Made by a program: the position numbers and the translations under genes. The notes under the pieces are model-generated. The model was not told where the DNA came from, ran no database searches, and saw only the letters and a program-made list of their open reading frames with translations. 64,000 nt of DNA from Marasmius tenuissimus. Taxonomy: Eukaryota; Basidiomycota; Agaricomycetes; Agaricales; Marasmiaceae. Every line of letters starts with the position of its first letter. The first letter of the stretch is position 1. Below, in pieces: positions 56,050 to 64,000 of the stretch. Location of the stretch: the NCBI GenBank assembly GCA_029532415.1, contig JAQOTA010000001.1, positions 310,001 to 374,000 on the forward strand, written 5' to 3'.

Positions 56050-57623
56050 ATGATCGACGCGAAAGACCCTCTGGTCCAGATAAAAAGTGAGTTTTGTTCC
56101 TCGATAATACGCCTCCGAGTCGGACTCTGGGCTGACGACAAGAATTTAATCAGTTACCGAGTCGGTGTGCGCTTTCGCCGCGATATGCTCGACAGTTCAT
56201 CGGTTGTACATTCGCAGAGGGAGATGGTGGGTTGACGATGTGAGTGGCATCATTCATTGCATCCATTGCCCTTTCCGTATGGGGAAGTTATTGGCATGGT
56301 GGCTCCCCCTCCCGTACTTGGAGCTTTGCCGCTTTCACCTTTCAAGCGGGAGGCCCAGGGCTTGTCTTTCGGATGTTGCTACAGAGTATTACCACAGTGT
56401 CAGCTAATGTCACTTTTCTAGGCTTGGGCAGCGTTCGCCCTGGTTGTCCTGTTTGCACAGATAGCATCGGTGTTTATGCATGTCGAGAATCCAGGCGAGT
56501 ACCGGATCCTCCTCATACGCTGAGCCTGTGTTGAACGTCCTCCAGATGATGTCTCCAAGCTCACTCGGGTGGCTGCATATTATCTTATGGCAATCACCTT
56601 TTACTTGGTGATCTGGCAAGTCTGATTACTAGTATCCCCGCTATCGCTTATAGCTAAACACTCGTCTATTTCATCAGGGCCTCACGGATATCCATTATAT
56701 ACAGTATCATCCGGATTGATCCCAATCCCTCACGAAGAAAGATCTACGTCGGCATCTCTTTCTTGTACTTCATCACCGTCGTCGTCTTGATTATCCAGCT
56801 CTTCTGGGTATGCGAGCCCGAGCCTGCATGGAAAGACGTGAGGAGCCCTCAATGTCATCTTACGACACAGGTCGCGATCTGTCAATTAATCAGTAAGTCC
56901 TCATTGTCCTTCCTCTGGTCTCTTTCAATTGACTCACTTGTTACTAGCTGACATTCTCGCGGACATGTTCCTACTCTTCGCCCCGTTGAGAGTGTTTATG
57001 TACCTGCAAGACAGGGTTCTCCGTCGAAAACTCATGGTCATTTTCTCGACTTGCCTCATCACCACTATCGTAAGTGCTAGTGCTAGTGCTAGTAAAGTAC
57101 CTCAAAGTATATCCGACGCTAACTTTGACATCTCCCTTCGTCCCAGGTATCTCTCGTCCACGCCGCTTACATCCTAACCACCGGTGGAATCCGAGTCATT
57201 ATCTCCGCCCTCGTCGAAGATTGCGTCTCTCTCATGGTAGCCAATGTCCCCGTCGTCGTCACTGCTCTCCTCCGCGCTGCCGGCGACGACGCAAAACCCG
57301 CTCCGACCGGATCGATCATCTCCACGGCTATCCAGTTCGCAGCGAGAAAACTCAAGATCAACAGGTCTAATAGTTCTGGGGAGCAGTGGAGCAAAGCCAG
57401 CTCAGCGACGCTCACGAATCATCATGCGGGCACTCGAGCTTCCGTCGGGATGTTCACACAGGGAGCAAGTGACATAGGGAAGGAGACGACAGGCGAACCA
57501 ATCGTCCTGGATTTGCTCGATCAGAAGGGGAAGCAATCGACTGTGGCTGAGGAGGAGGAACATGAGGTGTGGAAACCTCAGTCGGAGTGGAAAGATGATC
57601 CGAGGCATGCGAGAACGGTATGA
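56050..57623 (+). CDS. Fungal rhodopsin-domain 7-TM protein, paralogue A
   Basis: Seven exons (56050-56086, 56154-56239, 56422-56494, 56546-56615, 56678-56892, 56948-57069, 57147-57623) give 359 residues in phase. Landmarks are HRLYIRRGRWWVDD, AWAAFALVVLFAQIASVFMH, VAAYYLMAITFYLVIW, LFWVCEPEPAWKD..PQCHL, DILADMFLLFAPLRVFMYL and VSLVHAAYILTTGGIRVIIS, the pattern of the fungal integral-membrane 'rhodopsin domain' family (no retinal lysine is implied). Two introns use GC donors (GCGAGT at 56495, GCAAGT at 56616). The hydrophilic C-terminal tail is about 85 residues longer than in paralogue B. It is the first of a tandem array of three. The ligand is unknown. Confidence 0.85.
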
Positions 57624-58825
57624 GTTACTCTACCTCAGATTGTTCCCATCTTGCATCTGTCTGTCCATCTATCTATTACTGTTCCGCTCCTCTTCCACTT
57701 CTTCCTCCTGGGATTGGGCTGGGTCGTATTTATTGGTCATACCCTTCGAGCTTGTTACCCCCTCCTTTGGACTGTTTTTTCCTGTATGTAACTTGTAAAA
57801 AACTACCTTTGTTGTACGCCACCGTGATGTTGATTGTATGTATGATACCGATATTGATGTTGATAGGTACCAACGTCTTGAGAATAGATGCATGGTTCTC
57901 AGTTCCCAAGCTTTCGAAAGAGGTCTATACCGAGGATGAGATATATATAGTCTCGTGTAACCAGACTGACGATATACGCTGACGATCGCAAGCGATGTGA
58001 AGATAGATATATATATCAAGTAGGGCCATAATGAGCCAAACCCCGACATTCCCCCGCAGTGGAATGATATGGCAGATGGCAACTCTCACTCGATTAAACT
58101 GACCAGGGGGACAACTACCCGCATCATTCCAATTATTGGCAGACATGGGACTCATGTCGAGCACCACACAAATCTGCTAAGGAGTCACGTAGATCATATG
58201 TCGCCCTGAGTTCACGCGTTATGTCCGTCCTGTAACCTTCCTTGGAGTATAAACGCTTCCAACGCTTGGGGGATGCGAAATCAACGGGCGAGGGGAGTCT
58301 CTCGGAACTTACTACGTGTGCATGTCCGCATCTTTAGGATCAAGGATGTAGAAAGCCTGTGCTTGGAGAACTTTAATGGAAGGGCTATTCTGAGGAAGGC
58401 GAACCGCTCGCTCATCTCCCGCAGAATTGCTTCCGAACATGAGTTCTACTTCTCTTTGACATTGACAGATCTCAACCGGGGTCTGTACTTCCTTCAGTAA
58501 TCACTGGGGTCGATCGACTTCGTCCAATCACGAGGGAGGGATGTCCGGTGACCTATACAGCGATTGTTGACAGATAGAATGAGAATATAACGGACACCGT
58601 GTCCTGCTGCGATGAATATATCGAAGCGCCAGCTGTAGCAGAGGTACTGATACTGATGAAGCGCTGACTGATTATTATGGCTATTATCAGACCATGAGAA
58701 TGGATTATGAGGCCAACATGGGGGGAAGCTTCTAAGTGATACCTGGCGTCAATTTTGTTCCTTACATATAACATCATGTCAGACGGCTCAAGCGGGACTC
58801 GGGGACCCTGTAACTTTCCCCCAGT
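57624..58825. other. Spacer between paralogues A and B
   Basis: Contains the 3' region of A and the promoter of B. Frames at 57620-57982 and 58273-58500 show no domain. No gene is supported. Confidence 0.4.
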
Positions 58826-60088
58826 ATGATCGACGCCAGCGACCCCCTGGTGCAGATTAAAAGTGAGCAATCCTCCATCATATCATCCCGTCTGTCGTCC
58901 AAGATTCGACTGATACTTGGCGAAACTCGTTTATCATCACAGTCACGGAGTCGGTGTGCTCGTTCGTGGCAATATCATCGACAATACACCGACTGTACGT
59001 TCGGAGAGGTCGATGGTGGATCGATGATGTGAGTTTTTCCCAGTTATTGGAACTAGGAGCTCCGGTCCGGGCTCGGAAAATTCCGAATTCAGTGCTGAAT
59101 CAATTGTGGCGCGTTTCTTGCCAGGCTTGGGCAGCATTTGCCTTGATTGCGCTTTTCACGCAGATTGCGGCCGTATTCATGCACGTCAGGAATCCTAGTG
59201 AGCGCCCATAGATCACGTATACTTCTCATTACTGAGGTCAAACCGTTCCTAAGATGATGTTTCCAAGTTGACGCGAGTGGCTGCTTACTATCTCATGGCG
59301 GTCACCTTCTACTCCATCATTTGGTGATTAATTTCGTAGGCACTTGAGCGCATCTGCCTTTCCAACCAAACTTAGGCATTGTATCAGGGCTTCGCGGTTA
59401 TCGATCATATGCAGCATCATCCGAATCGACCACGAGAGTCCCCCGCGTCGACATGTTTACATTGGAATCTCATTTGTGTACTTCATCGCCGCAGTCACCC
59501 TGATAGTTCAGCTGTTTTGGGTATGTGAGCCGGAGCCCAGATGGAAAGACATGAGAAATCCCCAGTGCCACCTTACGACACAGGTAGCGATTTGCCAATT
59601 GATCAGTGAGTCCTTTTCACGAACCTTCTGCCTAGTCACTCCTTTAGTAACTGCTTTACCCCTCTAACAACTAGCCGACATTCTCGCAGATGCCTTCTTG
59701 CTATTTGCTCCGCTCAGAGTACTCATGCACTTAAAGAACAAGGCTGTCCGTAACAAACTCATTATCATTTTCTCTACCTGTCTCGTTACCACCACCGTGG
59801 GTATCAAGGACTAACTCATTTCTGGTAATATTCGAAGCTAATCTTATGTGCATCCCATATAATACTTAGGTCTCGCTCGTTCACGCGGCGTATATTCTCA
59901 CGACCGGCGGGATTCCAGTTATAATATCTGCCCTGGTTGAAGACTGCGCCTCCCTGACAGTGGCCAACGTTCCCGTGGTTATCGCTGCTCTTCTCCGTAC
60001 TATCGGGGATCACAACCAGAGGCCCGCTTCGACCGACATCGTATCAGCGGCTGTTCAGGATGCGGCTAGGAGAGGTTTGCTGAATTAA
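58826..60088 (+). CDS. Fungal rhodopsin-domain 7-TM protein, paralogue B
   Basis: Seven exons (58826-58862, 58943-59028, 59125-59197, 59254-59323, 59388-59605, 59675-59796, 59870-60088) splice to 274 residues. Exon lengths equal those of paralogue A (37, 86, 73, 70, then 218 against 215, and 122), with one extra codon in exon 5. Landmarks are HRLYVRRGRWWIDD, LFWVCEPEPRWKDMRNPQCH, DAFLLFAPLRVLMHLK and VSLVHAAYILTTGGIPVIIS. All donors are GT. The tail after the last membrane segment is short and ends at RRGLLN, so A and B differ mainly in their cytoplasmic part. Confidence 0.85.
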
Positions 60089-60851
60089 TAAACGGTCCCG
60101 GTCAGTCGCTGGCTAGCTTTGCAAACCCAAGATGTAAATTGTACTGTACCTCATCAACTTGTATATCATTAGCTCGCTGAACGCATGGGCTCAGAGGAAT
60201 GCTCTTACAACATCCCGCCTGCCAATCCACAGTTTTGCCTAATCAATTTTAAGTCGGGGAAGAGAGTCTCGTGTCGCGGGTGATGTCTAGGTCCGGTTTG
60301 AAATCAGCCTATCTGAGCTTGTGGCGCTAAAAGCCACAATCACCGGTGAGCTATTTGTATGTATGATACCGACCAAAATATACTTCACGCATGGCCAGAT
60401 GTTGCCTCAGGCTCTTGTTCTGATTTGCCCTCGTTGTCCTTCTGCGCTAACAGCTATACTACGAAGGGAATCTCTCCCTCGAGAGCCCAGCGAACTCAAG
60501 GATCTAAGCAGTTCTCGGGCATTAAACTCGTCGTGTCATAGCTAGGACTACAACTGAGAAGAGACCCCTGGATGCGGTACGTAGTCATGATACCCCGCAT
60601 GGCTCAGCAAGTATCATGTCACTTGGGAGATCGATCGACAATTCAGTTTTGGTGCATGCTAGCTCCTGGTTCCTACTACATCGCATATGAGGATGTGAGT
60701 CGTGATATCGAAAGAGCACAGCGACGGGTTTTAATGAGCGGCGTGGCACCATAGCAATGGTACTTGATCTAGGTCGCTTCTCATAAGACCACGTCGAAAA
60801 AGTGAAACAGAGTCTTGTGTAGCCATTGCCTTCCTCTAGCACTTGGTTGTC
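60089..60851. other. Spacer between paralogues B and C
   Basis: No gene. The word GTATGTATGATACCGA near 60355 recurs in the 3' region of paralogue A (near 57836), suggesting the duplicated unit included 3' flank. Confidence 0.4.
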
Positions 60852-61899
60852 ATGATCGACCCCAGGGATCCTTTAGTACAGATTAAGAGTGAGTAGCCCC
60901 CTTAACGCGCTGGCTGACGATTTGACTGTCTTCTACTTTCATATAGTCACCGAGTCGGTGTGCGCATTCGTCGCGATATCTTCGACAATACACCGACTGT
61001 ACGTCCGAAGAGGGAGGTGGTGGATCGACGATGTGAGTCTTGCAAAGATCCGTGTCAGTCTCTCGAAAAAAATGATTAGCTGACCACACTCCTTACTTCT
61101 CTCATGTCGATTCGGCAACTGAAAATAACGGTATTCCCTAGGCTTGGGCGCTGTTTGCCTTACTTGCACTGTTTGCCCAGATAGCGTCTGTTTTCATGCA
61201 TGTCGAGAATCCCGGTGAGCAACTGATTGCCATCCTGTGCTCCCCACTGAGCTGAACGCGTGTGCAAGATGATGTCTCGAAGCTGACTCGAGTGGCTGCC
61301 TATTACCTCACAGCTATCAGCTTCTACTGCATAATCTGGTGATCCTTGCCAGGGTTCTGCGCCCCCCTCCAATCTCAGCGGACTGATTTGTTCCTTCAGG
61401 GCATCGAGAATATCCATCATATGCAGTATCATCCGAATCGACTTTGATCCCTCACGTCAGAACATCTATGTCGGCATCTCATTCGTATACTTCATCACCG
61501 CGATTATTCTGATGGTTCAGCTCTTTTGGGTGTGCGAGCCAGAGCTCGCATGGAAGGACACAAGAAATCCACAGTGTCACCTCACAATGCAGGTCGCCGT
61601 TTGCCAGTTGATCAGCGAGTTTCCTTTTCACTTTGCACTCATTCTTCTTCTGACTGGCTCGTCCTATCTCCAAACAGCCGACATTCTTGCGGATTCCTTC
61701 TTGCTCTTTGCCCCCCTGCGAGTACTTATGCATTTGAAGGATAAGACAGTCCGGAAGAAACTCATAATTATCTTCTCGACTTGCCTCATTACCACAATCG
61801 TAAGGATCTCAGACAAACTCACCCATATACGCGGGCTGACCGGTGACATTTTGTGGTTGTAGGTATCGCTCGTGCATGCAGCTTTTATTCTGACCACCG
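60852..61899 (+). pseudogene. Fungal rhodopsin-domain paralogue C, truncated in last exon
   Basis: Exons 60852-60888, 60947-61032, 61142-61214, 61269-61338, 61400-61614 and 61678-61799 match A and B in length and phase. The last exon starts at 61863 and reads VSLVHAAFILTT, then stops matching at 61899, where a CTGACC-rich repeat beginning CACCAGCGAAAC replaces the final membrane segment and tail. I could not find the rest of the exon downstream. One intron has a GC donor (GCGAGT after 61614). Without the seventh helix the product is probably non-functional. Confidence 0.85.
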
Positions 61900-62290
61900 C
61901 ACCAGCGAAACCAGGCTGACCTGCCAAGTCACTGATGAGCCCTGTCATACAGGTCGAGGCGGCTTCAGTCTAGACTAGGCAGATCATCTCCTGAAGATGA
62001 TCTACATTTCTTATGGAATGTTGGAATACTTGTAGTAAATTTTAATACCCGTAAGTCTGGAGGAAGATGATAGGCCGTCATCAGTATGAAATGATAATAC
62101 CAGGACCTGATAAGACGTATCAAGCTGACCGGGCTGATCAGACGCCGTCAGACTGAGCGGGATGGTCAGATACGGCCAGACTGAGCGTTATGGTAAGACA
62201 CAGTCAGACTGACCGGGATAGTCAGATCCCACCAGCCTAATAGAGATGGTCAGCAACACTCAGGCTGATACATACAGATTATCCTCGTTC
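61900..62290. mobile_element. CTGACC-rich element that truncates paralogue C
   Basis: Starts with CACCAGCGAAACCAGGCTGACC, closely similar to the start at 48854 (CACCAGCGAAACGATGCCGACC). It contains repeated GACCGGG..GGTCAGA words, for example CAGACTGACCGGGATAGTCAG. The right boundary is unclear and no target duplication was identified. The abrupt junction with the exon shows it is an insertion or a rearrangement breakpoint. Confidence 0.6.
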
Positions 62291-63849
62291 CATGACTACG
62301 CCGGCTCGAGGACACTTCTACGTCTATGTGCGACATGTTGTAAAGCAACATTATTATTGATTTCAAGTAGCTAATCCATACAATACATCCATCTGCAAGT
62401 ACCCTCGATGAGGCAGACACAACAGTGAACAAGTAGCCAGATGAGAAATCTAACGACAAAAATGTAGTACTAGATAATATAATGCCGAAAGCTGAATATC
62501 CATAGTTGAAAGCAAACCTTGGTCTTAAACGATAGTCGACGGTGTCAGAGGTCATGCGACGGGGCCGGTCCCGGACAGCTAATAAATACTGCAAAATCAG
62601 TACGGGGTTGAACTTGAGTGACCAGAGAGTACCAAACACAAACCTCGCGTGTCCTCTTCCATCAACACATCTACTATAACCTCGCTGGTGGCGACAATAC
62701 AAGGAAACCAGAGGAAACTATGAATTTGAAAACGGGGAGTGACTGTATCAGTGCTCGAAAGAGAAAGCGCATATAGCTTACTTGTTGCTCACACTGGTGG
62801 CTGAAATGTGGAATGTTGAAGACTAGACAGTGCGCTATCGTCATTAACGTGCAAATACCATGGACTGAGAGGATAAGGTCAACATACATGTAGAGACCGA
62901 GTTTTCCCGGAGTGATCGCTGTGAGCCAGATGGAGGGACGGTAACGTTGGATAGTGTAGAGGGGAATGGTGAAAGAAGAAGCGGGTGGTGGCAAAGTATC
63001 GTCACGACAGACACTGAAGTATAGAGGGGGGAAGAGGGGGCAGAGAGGGAATGATGGGGGAGGGAAGAAAGAAACGTTGGTGCTAATTTCTGGAGGTGCT
63101 GGCCTTATATACGCAGCGAGGGTGGTCTGTGCGCAGATAATCGACGTTCGTCACAAAGATGTCATCGGATGTAGACGACGAGAAAGAAGACGCGATGTTG
63201 CGGGTTCTCCAGGCCCTAAACCGCCAGAGTTGGGAGGGAACCGACTTCATCTTGCATAATTGGGGTCTCGATTGCGCGCTTCTTTGAATTATCGATATCC
63301 TCAAGCTGATTTCTCCGCAAGCAGGTCTTTCTGATTGTTTTTTCTGCTGAATAGTGGACGCGTTGAGGCAAAGACCGGTACTTTGATGTGAGTACCTATA
63401 ATCCGTGGCTGAAAACTGTTGTTTTGGGAAGTTGACTACGCACCTGAGGCCAAGAGGAGCAGCACAACTGTCTCAAAATCTTGCAAATTTGTCTCCGTAT
63501 GGCTTGAGCTCATCAACGCGCTAATAATCCCTGGGTTTCAATCGATCACGTTGAGAAAATAGAAAAACAGAAACATACCGAACATATCGAGATCAAGCTC
63601 ACCGGGATTAAAGCTATTGGGTGTCTTTCGCGAATGCTTTGGAATGATAATCAAGATCGTCAATCTGGAGGATGTGACACAGGGGTGAAGGAGCATGGAG
63701 GCAGGAAGCAAGAGAGGCAAGGTTGACTATCAAGGCCACGTGCCGCCTTATGCCGCCGGCAAACAGAATTTGACTTGCCAGTGCATGAGCCGAATTGGGC
63801 AGCCTGACCCTCCGTGGTCATTACATGACGATTATATTATGATAGAGTA
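62291..63849. other. Right flank, no firm gene
   Basis: Minus-strand hydrophobic frames (62250-62702 and 62674-62994, for example YVDLILSVHGICTLMTIAHC) could be exons of a membrane protein, but splice phases and a start could not be established. The pyrimidine-rich region near 63010-63070 could be its promoter. Confidence 0.3.
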
Positions 63850-64000
63850 GACAGCCTGGGCATCTCTGGCAGGATACTGAGCAGCCATTGGACAGACGTT
63901 GCCTGTCTGACGCGTTCTGTCCAGACGCGACCAATCTTGGGCGCTCTGACCAGCGCCTGATTGTGTCATGATAAGATCAAGTAAAATCTTAATCCATCCT
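63850..64000. repeat. CTGACC-rich repeat entering from the right edge
   Basis: Aligns with 51590-51735: CAGCCTGGGCATCTCTGGCA against CAGTCTGGGTATATCTGAGG, and GGGCGCTCTGACCAGCGCCT against AGGTGCTTTGACCAGAGACT. The copy continues beyond the window. Confidence 0.6.

Noticed and set aside
62681..62690. TCGCTGGTG as the right end of the element at 61900
   Set aside because: Only nine bases match, the sequence inside does not continue the inverted match, there is no target duplication and the interrupted exon does not resume.

Overview
The window reads as nuclear DNA of a filamentous basidiomycete, most likely an Agaricomycete. Evidence: genes cut by many 43-72 bp GT-AG introns, a Plavaka-type DNA transposon, a chromodomain Ty3/gypsy retrotransposon, and gene families typical of mushroom-forming fungi (BTB/POZ, F-box/LRR, Zn2Cys6, a type I membrane protein ending in an EVLPPGYNP tail, fungal rhodopsin-domain 7-TM proteins). 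I found no rRNA, tRNA, CRISPR array or bacterial-style operon.

Left half (1-27.7 kb) is accessory and transposon-built. Two divergent paralogues of a small secreted-protein gene (starts at 9803 on minus and 12877 on plus) have each been split by a different transposon. Copy 1 carries a complete 7.5 kb chromovirus (1366-8891, minus; 528-bp LTRs that read as identical, 5-bp target duplication GTCGG). Copy 2 carries a 14.1 kb Plavaka-like element (12956-27094; about 360-bp terminal inverted repeats, 6-bp target duplication GGAGTA). Each paralogue serves as the empty-site reference for the other. The Plavaka element holds a transposase and at least three accessory genes. Several are broken by single nonsense codons that look like C-to-T changes, and a further 2.3 kb element sits inside its left terminal repeat.

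Middle (27.7-48 kb) holds host genes separated by long, gene-poor spacers: a short Zn2Cys6 protein (30.1 kb, minus), a BTB protein (32.6 kb, minus), a 583-aa F-box/LRR protein (36.7 kb, minus), an acidic four-cysteine protein (42.7 kb, plus) with a broken inverted copy at 47.7-48.0 kb, and a type I membrane protein (46.6 kb, minus).

Right part (48-64 kb) holds a repeat family rich in CTGACC/GGTCAG words in several places, a carboxymuconolactone decarboxylase-like gene (53.1 kb), a secreted cupin-like gene (55.4 kb, minus) and three tandem rhodopsin-domain paralogues (56.1, 58.8 and 60.9 kb, plus). The third paralogue is cut off in its last exon by one of these repeats. Gene models were built by hand from reading frames, splice signals and comparison between paralogues. 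Exon phases were checked for the best genes, but no database search was possible.
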